From positions 496,001-560,000 of the forward strand of contig NZ_CP046172.1 of assembly GCF_011801145.1 (NCBI RefSeq): a stretch of DNA of 64,000 nucleotides. The letters are read 5' to 3'. Made by a program: the position numbers and the translations under genes. The stretch comes from Nocardia arthritidis. Its GTDB lineage: Bacteria; Actinomycetota; Actinomycetes; Mycobacteriales; Mycobacteriaceae. The notes below the pieces were generated by a model. The model worked only from the letters and a program-made list of their open reading frames with translations. It did not search any database and was not told the DNA's origin. This document shows, piece after piece, positions 16,627 through 25,781 of the stretch (its first letter is position 1; every line of letters starts with the position of its first letter).

Positions 16627-17793
16627 TCAGGCCGGATGCGCCGACCAGACCGGGGATTCCGCCTCTTCGGGCGGTTTCGCTGGTATCGCGATGGCGCGGG
16701 CGAGTTCCCAATTCCGGGAGATGGCGGTGAGTTCCGCGATCTCCTCCGCCACGTCGTCCGCCGTCGAAAGCCGCGATTCCCGCCCGCCCGGCGGCGCGCC
16801 GCTCGCCTTCGCCGCGCAGGCGCGCACCAGCCGGATCGCGGTGGTCAGCGGCTGGTCCGGTGTGCTGGAAGACGTTGCGGCGTCCGATATTTCATAACGG
16901 GACAGGATCCGCAGGCAATCGCGGATCTCGACGACGGTGCGGTGCAACAGGTATCGGCTGTCACCCGGGTCGGCCGGACCGGCGTAGACGACCTCCGGGC
17001 AGGCCGCGGTGAGCGCCGTCCACAGCGGCAGCAGCCGTCGCCGCTGCCGCGACGCGTTGTCGAGGCCGAGATGTGCGGTCAACCGGTGCGCCGCCGGAAT
17101 CGTCAGCAGTGTCGTCAGCAATGCGAGCTGATAGATCACGGTGTCGCGCTCCAGGCTCACCAGTAATCGTCCGGCGGCGATATGCCTGCCGTCTATCTGG
17201 AACGCGGCCGCGATGGCCGCGCTGACGATGCCCGCGAAATGCAGCACCACGAATCCGATGGCACTGCCTGCCAATACGAGCTCGCGGGCGTCGGTTCGGC
17301 TGCGCCACTCCGCGATACCGATCCGGATCAGCATCACATCCATCCACAACACGATCGGCAGCATGCTCAGCCGGTACCCGAATGCCGCCCAGCCGGTCGC
17401 GTCCGCGAGCGAAACCCCTTCGGGGACCATCCGTGTGCCGAAGGCCAGTCCGGCCGCTCCACAAGCCACGGCGACGCCGAATACGAGCGGCGGTGAATAC
17501 GCCTGCCCCAGCACCTGACCGAATGCCAGTATCGTCAGCCCCGCCACCAATGCCATTTCGGCGGAAGACAGCTGGTAGAGCAGATTGGCCACGTGGCGCC
17601 CGCCGATCAGCGCGCCGATCCAGCGTTGAAAGGTCGGCTCGCGCAATGCGCTGCCGATGATGACCCCGGCCAGGCCGAGGTTGGCGTAGCGATCGAGCCG
17701 TGTCCGGTCGGCCCAGCGCAGCCGCAGCGCCAACAGCAGCAGCGCGCAGCCGATCAGTGACCCGGAAATCGCGGTGGGCCAAGAGGAGTGCAT
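16627..17793 (-). CDS. MAB_1171c family putative transporter (DUF6545-like)
   Basis: A 388-residue protein with about seven membrane segments in the first ~250 residues (for example SGSLIGCALLLLALRL and VAGLTILAFGQVLGQAY) and a soluble C-terminal domain rich in helices. The layout and its partner ImmA/IrrE gene match what annotation pipelines call the MAB_1171c family putative transporter with a DUF6545 C-terminus. It starts 4 nt after the metallopeptidase stop, so the two are an operon. The transport function is only putative; a sensory or toxin-immunity role is equally possible. Confidence 0.65.
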   Translation of the reverse strand: MHSSWPTAISGSLIGCALLLLALRLRWADRTRLDRYANLGLAGVIIGSALREPTFQRWIGALIGGRHVANLLYQLSSAEMALVAGLTILAFGQVLGQAYSPPLVFGVAVACGAAGLAFGTRMVPEGVSLADATGWAAFGYRLSMLPIVLWMDVMLIRIGIAEWRSRTDARELVLAGSAIGFVVLHFAGIVSAAIAAAFQIDGRHIAAGRLLVSLERDTVIYQLALLTTLLTIPAAHRLTAHLGLDNASRQRRRLLPLWTALTAACPEVVYAGPADPGDSRYLLHRTVVEIRDCLRILSRYEISDAATSSSTPDQPLTTAIRLVRACAAKASGAPPGGRESRLSTADDVAEEIAELTAISRNWELARAIAIPAKPPEEAESPVWSAHPA

Positions 17794-17796
17794 GCG

Positions 17797-18321
17797 TCAG
17801 CCGAATAACACTCGGCGCAGCGGTGAGCCCGGCGCGGTGTCGACCCGGGACATGATCAGCGAGGCGAACAGTTCGGCCTGGCGTTCGGCGGTCGTATCGT
17901 ATGCGCCGCGGTGCAATACCTGCCGGACGGTCGCCGGATCGATGCCGGGAAACAGTGACGCCAAGGTCTGCGGCAGCGTTGTGCCGAGCGTCGCGGGGCG
18001 ATTCGACGAGGGATGGTCGGGGTCCGTGAGATGGCCGAGCAGCAGATGCCCGACCTCGTGCAAGATGATGTGATCGGCGTGGTGCGCGGAACTGGTTGCG
18101 TCGTAGGCGATTATCACATCCTCGGCGCGCTCGATGACCAGTCCGCACGGCAGGCTCGCGGTGTACGCGGCGGGCAGCGGCCGTAGTCGGATCCGCTTGC
18201 CCATGGCCGCGGCCGCGCCACCGAGGAATTGTGTTCGATCCCAAGGGCGTGGCACGTCGAGCCGTTCGGCCAGTCGCCGCACCGGATCGGCGACGGGGTC
18301 GCTGCGGCGTCGGAAGATCAT
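17797..18321 (-). CDS. ImmA/IrrE-type metallopeptidase
   Basis: A 174-residue protein with the zinc motif HEVGH in IILHEVGHLLLGHL; the downstream acidic third ligand is probably in TAERQAELFASLI. ImmA/IrrE proteases usually cleave an HTH repressor in phage, ICE or stress systems, but no such repressor gene is adjacent. The ATG at 18321 (MIFRRRSDP) is chosen; an upstream in-frame ATG at 18396 would add 25 residues. It is first in a two-gene unit with the MAB_1171c-like membrane protein. Confidence 0.75.
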   Translation of the reverse strand: MIFRRRSDPVADPVRRLAERLDVPRPWDRTQFLGGAAAAMGKRIRLRPLPAAYTASLPCGLVIERAEDVIIAYDATSSAHHADHIILHEVGHLLLGHLTDPDHPSSNRPATLGTTLPQTLASLFPGIDPATVRQVLHRGAYDTTAERQAELFASLIMSRVDTAPGSPLRRVLFG

Positions 18322-18520
18322 TGCGGGCCAACGCTTTCGATACGCGGGTGCGGCGGTTTCCGGTACTCGTCGCGGCCCCTCGGGCACCTGGGGCACCGTG
18401 CGGACATACCGGGGACGGTACCCGGCCTTTGTGCGTCTCCCAATAGCTCCCCGGTTTCGGTACCGCGGGCGGCTCGCGGCGGTACCTTTCTGAAACGCGT
18501 TCCAGTTTTGGGAGGGTTAC

Positions 18521-19462
18521 ATGCGGCGATTGCCGGGTTCCGCGCTGATATTCACTCTGCTCGCCCTGCTCTGGATCGGCGCCGCGGGCGCCGCGCGGGC
18601 CGAGCGATATCCCGTCGACTACAACTTCTTCGCCGGAATACCGGGCGAACTGCTGAATCACAATGGCTCGCTGCCCGGTTCGAACGACTGGGGCTGCCGC
18701 CCCAGCGCCGCGCACCCGAATCCGGTGGTGCTGGTGCACGGGACCGGCGGCGGCGCCCAGACGAACTGGGGCGTGTACGTACCCCTACTCGCCGATGAGG
18801 GGTATTGCGTCTACTCGCTCACCTACGGCGCGTACGACCTGCCGTGGCCGATATCCGCCATCGGCGGCATGCGTCCCATCGAGGAGAGCGGACCGGAACT
18901 CGCGGCGTTCGTCGACCGGGTGCTGGCCGCGACCGGCGCCCGGCGGGTCGACCTGGTCGGGCATTCGCAGGGGAATGTGGTGAGCAACTATTACATCAAG
19001 CGGCTGGGCGGCGCGGACAAGGTGGACAAGATGGTCGCGCTCGCACCGCCGTGGCTCGGCACCAATGTGGCGGGTTTCGGCGATATCGCGCAGTTCGGCA
19101 GGGCGCTCGGCGCCGGACCCGCCATCGACGCCATCGTGTCATCGCTCTGCCACGCCTGCGGTGAGGTGCTCCGGAGTGCGCCGTTCATGGACGCGCTGAA
19201 TTCCGACGGCATCTACCAGCCGGAGGTCACGTACACCAACATCGCCACCGTGTACGACGAGGGCGTCGTCCCGTACACAGCGGGGCTGGTGCCCGCGCCC
19301 AACGCCACCGATATCGTGGTGCAAGACGGCTGCGCCCAGGACTATTCGGAACATGCGGGCATCGCGGGCAGCCCACGCGCCGCCGCATATGTCCTGAATG
19401 CGCTGGATCCTTCCCACCCGAGGGAGGCGCCATGCGAGTTCATCCCGCCGTTCACCGGCTGA
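18521..19462 (+). CDS. Secreted lipase/esterase (lipase class 2 family)
   Basis: A 313-residue exported alpha/beta hydrolase. The Sec signal peptide (about 1-27) ends AGAARAE. The oxyanion segment VVLVHGTGG and nucleophile elbow GHSQG are clear, and the late histidine is in YSEHAGIAG. Cys residues (NDWGCRP, LCHACGE, DGCAQD, APCEF) suggest disulfides outside the cell. It resembles actinobacterial triacylglycerol lipases of the EstA/LipA class. GGGAGG lies 6 nt before the ATG. Monocistronic. Confidence 0.85.
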   Translation: MRRLPGSALIFTLLALLWIGAAGAARAERYPVDYNFFAGIPGELLNHNGSLPGSNDWGCRPSAAHPNPVVLVHGTGGGAQTNWGVYVPLLADEGYCVYSLTYGAYDLPWPISAIGGMRPIEESGPELAAFVDRVLAATGARRVDLVGHSQGNVVSNYYIKRLGGADKVDKMVALAPPWLGTNVAGFGDIAQFGRALGAGPAIDAIVSSLCHACGEVLRSAPFMDALNSDGIYQPEVTYTNIATVYDEGVVPYTAGLVPAPNATDIVVQDGCAQDYSEHAGIAGSPRAAAYVLNALDPSHPREAPCEFIPPFTG

Positions 19463-19798
19463 CCACCTTTCGCGTACAGCTGAAGTAGCGCCTCTCGTCG
19501 ACCACCCGGCCACGCACGGAGCGAGTCTTACGAGCGACGTCCGTGGCCCGCGAGACTCCGACCCAATCTGTTCGCTCTAGGCAAAAACGCATCGGAAACG
19601 AAACCCGCAACGCTCACGTTATGAGTGAATGACCGTGCCGTCGCTGGTCACACATAGGGTGGACTGGAGGCGGCAAGAACCCCTGCCAACTAGAGTGGAG
19701 GCAGGGGGCCGCAACCCCCGGGCTTCATGGCAGGCTGACGCAACAGTCGAACTGAAGCGTCGGCCGCCAGAATGTCGGAGCAGGAGAGTGAGGGAGCG
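19463..19798. other. clpC upstream region
   Basis: Non-coding stretch between the lipase and clpC. Besides the ClgR-like site at 19571-19585 and the clpC ribosome-binding site AGGGAG, I see no gene, repeat or terminator. The long leader is consistent with regulated expression of a protease ATPase. Confidence 0.5.
19571..19585 (+). promoter_or_regulatory. ClgR-like operator upstream of clpC
   Basis: TTCGCTCTAGGCAAA fits 13 of 15 positions of the pattern WWCGCYNANRGCGWW that I recall for the actinobacterial ClgR activator, which controls clp genes in corynebacteria and mycobacteria. It lies about 215 bp before the clpC start. The two mismatches and the distance keep this tentative. Confidence 0.4.
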
Positions 19799-22345
19799 AT
19801 GTTCGAGAGGTTCACCGACCGCGCGAGGCGTGTCGTTGTCCTGGCCCAGGAAGAGGCCCGGATGCTCAACCACAACTACATCGGTACCGAGCACATCCTG
19901 CTGGGGCTGATTCATGAGGGTGAGGGTGTCGCGGCCAAGTCGTTGGAGTCGCTCGGCATTTCGCTGGAGGGTGTCCGCAGCCAGGTGGAGGAGATCATCG
20001 GGCAGGGTCAGCAGGCCCCGTCCGGTCATATCCCGTTCACCCCGCGCGCCAAGAAGGTGCTGGAGCTGAGCCTGCGTGAGGCGTTGCAGCTGGGCCACAA
20101 CTACATCGGCACCGAGCACATTCTGCTGGGCCTGATCCGTGAGGGTGAGGGTGTGGCGGCGCAGGTGCTGGTGAAGCTGGGTGCGGATCTGAATCGTGTG
20201 CGCCAGCAAGTCATTCAGCTGCTGTCCGGATATCAGGGCAAGGAGCCGGTCGAATCCGGCTCGCGCGGTGAGGCGGGCACCCCGTCCACCTCGCTGGTGC
20301 TCGACCAGTTCGGCCGCAACCTGACCCAGGCCGCGCTCGAGGGCAAGCTCGACCCGGTGATCGGCCGCTCGAAGGAGATCGAGCGGGTCATGCAGGTGCT
20401 CTCCCGCCGTACCAAGAACAACCCGGTGCTGATCGGTGAACCCGGTGTCGGTAAGACCGCCGTGGTGGAGGGCCTGGCCCAGCGCATCGTCAACGGTGAG
20501 GTGCCCGAGACGCTGAAGGACAAGCAGCTCTACACCCTGGATTTGGGTTCGCTGGTGGCGGGCAGCCGGTATCGCGGTGATTTCGAGGAGCGGCTGAAGA
20601 AGGTCCTCAAGGAGATCAACACCCGCGGCGACATCATCTTGTTCATCGACGAGCTGCACACGCTGGTGGGTGCGGGCGCGGCCGAGGGCGCGATCGACGC
20701 GGCCTCGATCCTGAAGCCGAAACTGGCCCGCGGCGAGCTGCAGACCATCGGCGCGACCACGCTGGATGAGTACCGCAAGTACATCGAGAAGGACGCCGCC
20801 CTGGAGCGGCGGTTCCAGCCGGTGCAGGTCGGTGAACCGACGGTGGAGCACACCATCAATATCCTCAAGGGCCTGCGCGACCGCTACGAGGCGCATCACC
20901 GGGTGTCGATCACCGATGGCGCGCTGGTGGCTGCGGCGACGCTGGCCGACCGCTACATCAACGACCGGTTCCTGCCGGACAAGGCGATCGATTTGATCGA
21001 CGAGGCGGGTGCGCGGATGCGGATCCGTCGCATGACCGCGCCGCCGGATTTGCGGGAGTTCGACGACAAGATCGCTGAGGCGCGTCGGGAGAAGGAGTCG
21101 GCGATCGACGCGCAGGACTTCGAGAAGGCTGCCCGGTTGCGGGATAAGGAAAAGCAGCTCGTCGCCAAGCGGGCCGAACGCGAAAAGCAGTGGCGCTCCG
21201 GGGATCTGGACGTGGTCGCGGAGGTCGACGACGAGCAGATCGCCGAGGTGCTGGCGAACTGGACCGGGATCCCGGTGTTCAAGCTGACCGAGGAGGAGAC
21301 CACCCGGCTGCTGCGGATGGAGGATGAGCTGCACAAGCGGATCATCGGCCAGGAGGACGCGGTCAAGGCCGTGTCCAAGGCGATCCGCCGCACCCGCGCC
21401 GGGTTGAAGGATCCGAAGCGTCCGTCGGGGTCGTTCATCTTCGCCGGTCCCTCCGGTGTCGGGAAGACCGAGCTGTCCAAGGCCCTTGCCAACTTCCTGT
21501 TCGGCGACGACGACGCGCTCATCCAGATCGATATGGGCGAGTTCCACGACCGGTTCACCGCCTCCCGGCTGTTCGGTGCCCCTCCCGGATATGTGGGGTA
21601 TGAGGAGGGCGGTCAGCTCACCGAGAAGGTGCGGCGCAAGCCGTTCTCGGTGGTGCTGTTCGACGAGATCGAAAAGGCGCATCAGGAGATCTACAACACC
21701 CTGCTGCAGGTGCTCGAGGACGGCCGCCTGACCGACGGTCAGGGCCGGACCGTGGACTTCAAGAACACGGTGCTGATCTTCACCTCGAACCTGGGCACCT
21801 CCGATATCTCCAAGGCCGTCGGCCTGGGCTTCACCCAGTCCAACAACGAGGGCTCCAACTACGAGCGGATGAAGCTGAAGGTCAACGACGAGCTGAAGAA
21901 ACACTTCCGGCCCGAGTTCCTCAACCGCATCGACGACGTGATCGTGTTCCACCAGCTCACCAACGACCAAATCGTGGAAATGGTGGATCTGATGATCGGG
22001 CGCGTCGCCACCCAGCTGAAGAACAAGGACATGGCGATCGAGCTCACCCCCAACGCCAAGAACCTGCTCGCCAAACGTGGTTTCGACCCCGTGCTCGGCG
22101 CCCGGCCACTGCGGCGCACCATCCAACGCGAGATCGAAGACCAACTCTCGGAAAAGATCCTCTTCGGCGAAATCGGCGCAGGCCAAACCATCAAGGTCGA
22201 CGTCGAAGGCTGGAACGGCGAGGGTGCGGGCGAGGACGCCAAGTTCACCTTCACCGGCAAGGCCAAGCTGACCAAGTCGGAGCCGGCCGAGGACAAGCCG
22301 GTCGCGGCGCTCGCCGGTGACGCTCCGGCGGCCGCCGGGGAGTAG
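19799..22345 (+). CDS. clpC: ATP-dependent Clp protease ATPase subunit ClpC
   Basis: Class I Hsp100 unfoldase that feeds the ClpP1P2 protease. At 848 residues it is the size of mycobacterial ClpC1. It has two N-terminal Clp_N repeats (each with [14 protein letters not shown]), AAA domain 1 with Walker A GEPGVGKT (213-220), a central UVR/coiled-coil region (about 420-455), AAA domain 2 with Walker A GPSGVGKT (550-557) and a C-terminal ClpB-D2-small domain. An acidic/Ala-rich tail follows. ATG after AGGGAGCG chosen; an in-frame ATG 9 codons upstream is unlikely. Confidence 0.97.
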   Translation: MFERFTDRARRVVVLAQEEARMLNHNYIGTEHILLGLIHEGEGVAAKSLESLGISLEGVRSQVEEIIGQGQQAPSGHIPFTPRAKKVLELSLREALQLGHNYIGTEHILLGLIREGEGVAAQVLVKLGADLNRVRQQVIQLLSGYQGKEPVESGSRGEAGTPSTSLVLDQFGRNLTQAALEGKLDPVIGRSKEIERVMQVLSRRTKNNPVLIGEPGVGKTAVVEGLAQRIVNGEVPETLKDKQLYTLDLGSLVAGSRYRGDFEERLKKVLKEINTRGDIILFIDELHTLVGAGAAEGAIDAASILKPKLARGELQTIGATTLDEYRKYIEKDAALERRFQPVQVGEPTVEHTINILKGLRDRYEAHHRVSITDGALVAAATLADRYINDRFLPDKAIDLIDEAGARMRIRRMTAPPDLREFDDKIAEARREKESAIDAQDFEKAARLRDKEKQLVAKRAEREKQWRSGDLDVVAEVDDEQIAEVLANWTGIPVFKLTEEETTRLLRMEDELHKRIIGQEDAVKAVSKAIRRTRAGLKDPKRPSGSFIFAGPSGVGKTELSKALANFLFGDDDALIQIDMGEFHDRFTASRLFGAPPGYVGYEEGGQLTEKVRRKPFSVVLFDEIEKAHQEIYNTLLQVLEDGRLTDGQGRTVDFKNTVLIFTSNLGTSDISKAVGLGFTQSNNEGSNYERMKLKVNDELKKHFRPEFLNRIDDVIVFHQLTNDQIVEMVDLMIGRVATQLKNKDMAIELTPNAKNLLAKRGFDPVLGARPLRRTIQREIEDQLSEKILFGEIGAGQTIKVDVEGWNGEGAGEDAKFTFTGKAKLTKSEPAEDKPVAALAGDAPAAAGE

Positions 22346-22357
22346 ATCCCAGCTAGC

Positions 22358-22394
22358 CGAAATCCCCTCTTCGCATGGCGGAGAGGGGATTTCG
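22358..22394. terminator. Terminator of clpC
   Basis: Perfect 13-bp stem CGAAATCCCCTCT / AGAGGGGATTTCG with an 11-nt loop, followed by CTATTTTC. It separates clpC from the convergent hydrolase gene and may act on both. Confidence 0.85.
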
Positions 22395-22400
22395 CTATTT

Positions 22401-23219
22401 TCAGCCAGTCGGCAATCGGCGGTCGGTCTGCCGGCGGGCGAACTCGGTGATCGCCGACGCGATCGCGTCGGGGGCCTCCAGCGGCAAGAGGTGGCCGGTG
22501 TCGCGAACGACCCGCATGGTGGCCTGGGGGATAAGCGGCAGCAGGTGCGTCGCGAGCGTCGCGGGCGGTTCGACGCCGTCGTATTCGCCCGCCAGAACCG
22601 TTACGGGGACGTCGATTTGGGCCGCCTCGGTGCTGATATCGGCGGCGATGCCGTGCAGCGGCCAGGCGAGCCGGGCCGCCGGCGTCGCGGCGAGGCTGTC
22701 GGAAATCACCTGGGCGCGCTGGGTTTCGGTGAGCGGGCGGTGGGTCAGGGCGTAATCGATGGCCGCGGTGACCGTCTGCGCGCTGTCGTATGCGCGCGAA
22801 AGTGCCTGCTGCGCTTCGGGAGTCACGCTCGCGGGACGGGGCGGGCCGGGTGCGATGAGCACCGCGCCGGCTAGTCCGGCGGGGCGGCGGGCGGCCACGA
22901 GTTGGGCGACCTTGCCGCCCATCGAATGGCCGACCAGGATGTAGTCGCTGAGCTCGAGTTCGGCTATGACGCGCAGGACATCCTCGGCGAGCTGGGTGAG
23001 GTCGTACGGGCCGGGCAGTTGACGGGACGCGCCCCACCCGCGGTGGTCGAAGGTCACCGTGCCGATCTCCGGCGACAGCCGTTCGATCACCGGAGTGAAG
23101 GTGCGGTGCGAACCACCCCAGTAGTGCAGTAGTATCGCCGTAATACCTTGCCCCGCAGTGATATTCACCGGAAGAACGCCACCGTCGACCGGTATCGGCC
23201 GTATTGTCTGTTCGCGCAT
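22401..23219 (-). CDS. Alpha/beta hydrolase
   Basis: A 272-residue cytoplasmic alpha/beta-fold hydrolase: oxyanion region LLHYWGGSHRT, nucleophile elbow GHSMGG (Ser at about 98), acid in LAGEYDGVEPP and histidine in DTGHLLPLEAP. It resembles esterase/haloperoxidase-type enzymes; substrate unknown. It diverges from an AraC-family regulator whose gene starts about 70 nt away, so the regulator may control it. Confidence 0.85.
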   Translation of the reverse strand: MREQTIRPIPVDGGVLPVNITAGQGITAILLHYWGGSHRTFTPVIERLSPEIGTVTFDHRGWGASRQLPGPYDLTQLAEDVLRVIAELELSDYILVGHSMGGKVAQLVAARRPAGLAGAVLIAPGPPRPASVTPEAQQALSRAYDSAQTVTAAIDYALTHRPLTETQRAQVISDSLAATPAARLAWPLHGIAADISTEAAQIDVPVTVLAGEYDGVEPPATLATHLLPLIPQATMRVVRDTGHLLPLEAPDAIASAITEFARRQTDRRLPTG

Positions 23220-23291
23220 CGGATATTCCTTTCCTCGTCATCGACGTTAGGTGGCCTGGCCGGGCGCGACGAGGTAAGTTTCCGGTTCGCC

Positions 23292-24131
23292 ATGGTGAAA
23301 AACGGACAAGCGGGTTCGATACGCAATCTGCGCTACCAGCCTGAACACAGTGGTGCCGCCGGGGTAGAGGTGCTGAGCTTCGCCGAATTGCGCGGTATGC
23401 CAGCGGGTGCTGTGGTACCGCAATTGCAGCGGGCCGACTTTCACGTGCTCGGGATCGTGACGGCGGGTCGAGGTGCGGTAGCAGTAGATTTCGACCGGCA
23501 TCCCATAGGTGCGGGCGTCGCGGTGTGGATCCGGCCCGGCTGGCTGCACCGCTGGGACGATATCGCCGACTGCCAGGGCGTCATCGTGCTGTTCCGGCCG
23601 GAGTTGGCACCGCAGGACGTGCCGGTCGCCGGGCCGCTCGGACCCGTTCGCTGGGTGTTGGGCAACGATGCCGGACTGGTCCGGGCCGCCGCCGAACATC
23701 TGCGGCGGGAATTCGGCGCGCCACCCGGCCCGGTCAGTGGGCCGATCCTGCGTAATCTGCTAGAGGTGCTGTTGCTCCGCATCGGCGAGTCGGCTCCCGA
23801 AATACCAACTGTCGATGGAGTTTTCGCCGACTTCGCGGTGGAAGTCGAGAAATTCCACCGGCAGACGCGTGAATTGGCTTGGTATGCGGAACGTTTGGGT
23901 TACGCACCGCGAACCGTCACACGGGCGACCCAACGCGCCGTCGGTACCGGCGCCAAGCAGTACATCGACGATCGGGTGGTATTGGAGGCCAAACGGCTGC
24001 TGGCACATGCCGGTATCACGGTCGCCGAGTGCGCACGCCGGGTCGGGTTCGACGATGCGGCCAACTTCGCGAAGTTCTTCACCGCTCGGGCGGGGTGTAC
24101 GCCCGGCGCCTTTGCCGCCGGGTTCCGTTGA
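23292..24131 (+). CDS. AraC family transcriptional regulator
   Basis: A 279-residue protein with an N-terminal cupin-like sensing domain (LQRADFHVLGIVTAGRGAV, then GAGVAVWIRPGWLHRWDD) and C-terminal double HTH of the AraC type (LAWYAERLGYAPRTVTRAT and ITVAECARRVGFDDAANFAKFF). ATG at 23292 (MVKNGQAG) is chosen as the domain-consistent start. Likely regulates the divergent hydrolase. The 3' side borders a repeat island. Confidence 0.87.
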   Translation: MVKNGQAGSIRNLRYQPEHSGAAGVEVLSFAELRGMPAGAVVPQLQRADFHVLGIVTAGRGAVAVDFDRHPIGAGVAVWIRPGWLHRWDDIADCQGVIVLFRPELAPQDVPVAGPLGPVRWVLGNDAGLVRAAAEHLRREFGAPPGPVSGPILRNLLEVLLLRIGESAPEIPTVDGVFADFAVEVEKFHRQTRELAWYAERLGYAPRTVTRATQRAVGTGAKQYIDDRVVLEAKRLLAHAGITVAECARRVGFDDAANFAKFFTARAGCTPGAFAAGFR

Positions 24132-24157
24132 TGGGCGGTCGGGCGCGGACCTTCCGG

Positions 24158-24218
24158 GTGATCGGTGCGTTGGGTGAGGGGTTGCGCCGCTACGACGCAC
24201 TTGATCGCCCGAGATAGG
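24158..24218 (+). repeat. 61-bp inverted repeat, left copy
   Basis: Matches the reverse complement of 24505-24565 at about 52 of 61 positions; the best-conserved core is GGTTGCGCCGCTACGACG and CTTGATCGCCC. Similarity resumes outside in CTTCCGG (24151-24157), with about 20 bp present at the right copy and absent here. Confidence 0.8.
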
Positions 24219-24314
24219 CGCTGGGCAAGTTGGCATGCGGCAATGGCGGTTTCGCACCAAGGTGGACGCTGTACCCTCCATCCTCGCGCATGGTGACGCG
24301 GTGTCGGGGGCTGT

Positions 24315-24376
24315 CGCACCCCGGGTGTGAACCGAGCACACGATGTACGGGGTGTTCGATTCACACGGAGGGTTCG
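24315..24376. repeat. Dispersed palindrome, copy 1
   Basis: Arms GTGTGAACCGAGCAC (24325-24339) and GTGTTCGATTCACAC (24352-24366) form a 15-bp stem with two mismatches, extended outward by a few more pairs. Flank GGCTGTCGCACCCC and core GAACCRARCAC...TGTA are shared with the palindrome at 46484-46546, indicating a dispersed family. Confidence 0.6.
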
Positions 24377-24504
24377 GCCACCTCTCTTTTATCTTTGAAC
24401 ACGTAGATAACCGACGGGAGTGCGCGACCCTGGATTCGTGCCTACGCGGGACCAGCGCCACCGGTGGTGCCCAACCGCCACACCGCTGACCGACGTACCA
24501 CGTA

Positions 24505-24565
24505 CCTATCTTGGGCGATCAAGTACGTCGTAGCGGCGCAACCAAATACTCAACGCGCCGATTAC
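24505..24565 (-). repeat. 61-bp inverted repeat, right copy
   Basis: Right-hand, oppositely oriented partner of 24158-24218. It begins CCTATCTTGGGCGATC and ends next to the stop of the LLM flavoprotein gene. The two arms could pair as a very long stem in RNA or mark the ends of a small mobile element. Confidence 0.8.
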
Positions 24566-24578
24566 TCTCCGACTGATG

Positions 24579-25373
24579 TCACCGGAAGTGGTCGAGGATC
24601 GGAGCGAAGGCGGGGGATAGTTCGGCGGGGACGAGGAGTTCGTCGATGGCGTATTTGTCTCGGTGGAATTCGAGGATTTCGATGGCGTCGGCCGGGTCCG
24701 ACGGGAGTAGGCCCACCGCGCCCGCGGCGCGTAATCCGGCCGGGGTGTGGCCGAAGCGGTTGGCCGTCCAGTACGGCAGTTGGTCGCCGATGCCCACCAG
24801 TTGGCGGGTGAAGCGGATGTCGCGGTCGGTGTGGTCGCGGGCGATGCGGACCATATCGGCCAGGTTCTGTTCGGTGGCCTCGGGACCGGCGGCCAACATG
24901 ATCCGGTCGGCGACGGTCGCGGCCGCGGCCAGCATTTTCGGGCCGCTCGCCGCGATGACGACCGGTGGCGGCGGCTCGACCGACGCACGTACCGCGGCCA
25001 CCGTCTCGATCAGCAATGTCCGGCGCTCGGCGGCGGTACCCCAAGGGCGGCCCAGCTTTTCGGTCTCGGCGGCGGCATCCGGTCGGCCGACGCCGATGCC
25101 CAATTCGAAGCGGCCGGACGAAAGTAGTTGCAGGGCAGCCACTTCGCGTACGGTGCCAGCGACATTGCGGAAAGGCGCCGCAAGAACATTGGGCCGCAAT
25201 CGAATAGCGGTGGTCGCCGCTGCGGCCGCGGCGAGGCAGGGCAGCGGCGACGGGGTGTGCAGGGTGTCGGGCAGCAGAATGGTGTGATAGCCCTGGTGTT
25301 CGGCCGCCCGGGTATCGCGCACCCATTCGGGGCCGGAACGCGGGACGATGACGATGCCGAATCGCATGCTCAT
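24579..25373 (-). CDS. LLM-class flavin-dependent oxidoreductase
   Basis: A 264-residue luciferase-like monooxygenase fold. The start MSMRFGIVIVP, the GYHTILLPDT strand, the RLRPNVLAAPFRN segment and LLSSGRFELGIGVGRPD are typical of this family, which in Nocardia often uses F420. Shorter than many (about 300-340), lacking some C-terminal helices. Substrate unknown. The small SHOCT membrane protein gene lies 29 nt upstream on the same strand. Confidence 0.85.
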   Translation of the reverse strand: MSMRFGIVIVPRSGPEWVRDTRAAEHQGYHTILLPDTLHTPSPLPCLAAAAAATTAIRLRPNVLAAPFRNVAGTVREVAALQLLSSGRFELGIGVGRPDAAAETEKLGRPWGTAAERRTLLIETVAAVRASVEPPPPVVIAASGPKMLAAAATVADRIMLAAGPEATEQNLADMVRIARDHTDRDIRFTRQLVGIGDQLPYWTANRFGHTPAGLRAAGAVGLLPSDPADAIEILEFHRDKYAIDELLVPAELSPAFAPILDHFR

Positions 25374-25402
25374 GGAAATGCCTTTCGATTCCGTGCGGCC
25401 GC

Positions 25403-25657
25403 TCAGCCCTTCACCGGTCCGCGCTTTTCCCGCAGCACCGTGAGGCGGCTGCGGTATTCGTCCTCGCTGATCTCGCCGCGTGCGAAAGCCGTTCGCAGCG
25501 CGCCGATTCCGCTTGTCCGCCGGTAGAAGCGGCGGCGCAGCACGACGGCGAGGACGATGAAGGTGGTCCAGAACAGCAGCGGGAAGATCCAGAAATAGGG
25601 CCAGGGATGCCAGCCGGTCTGGTCGGCAAGGTAGGTGGCATGGTCGAAAATGTTCAT
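25403..25657 (-). CDS. SHOCT-domain small membrane protein
   Basis: An 84-residue protein with one membrane helix (about 20-43, FWIFPLLFWTTFIVLAVVL) and a C-terminal SHOCT motif (ALRTAFARGEISEDEYRSRL). Proteins of this size and design are widespread in actinobacteria and of unknown role. It lies upstream of the LLM gene on the same strand and is divergent from the VWA gene. Confidence 0.82.
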   Translation of the reverse strand: MNIFDHATYLADQTGWHPWPYFWIFPLLFWTTFIVLAVVLRRRFYRRTSGIGALRTAFARGEISEDEYRSRLTVLREKRGPVKG

Positions 25658-25781
25658 ATCTCAACCCTGCCCGCGGCGGCCGAGGCGGACATCGGCCGCG
25701 CGTCGTCGTCTCGCCTACGTCCGGACGCGTACGTTTTCCGGGGGTACGGTGGATGAGGTCAACAATCGACCGGGGGTGCGT

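Larger units (their letters stand above)
24132..24578. other. Repeat island between AraC and flavoprotein genes
   Basis: 447 bp with no gene. It holds two inverted copies of a 61-bp sequence at either end and a palindromic element in the middle. Open frames running into it end in the same peptide on either side (VIGAL...LRRYD.LDRPR), which is a consequence of the repeat, not evidence of a gene. Confidence 0.6.

Noticed and set aside
19619..22186. An 855-codon open frame on the minus strand opposite clpC
   Set aside because: It mirrors the clpC codons in GC-rich DNA, has repetitive His/Leu/Arg/Asp-rich composition and no recognisable domain; clpC on the plus strand is certain.
24506..24988. 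Short ORF ending in the same peptide as one near the AraC gene (VIGAL...DRPR)
   Set aside because: The similarity comes from the 61-bp inverted repeats; the rest of the frame is a shadow of the LLM flavoprotein gene.
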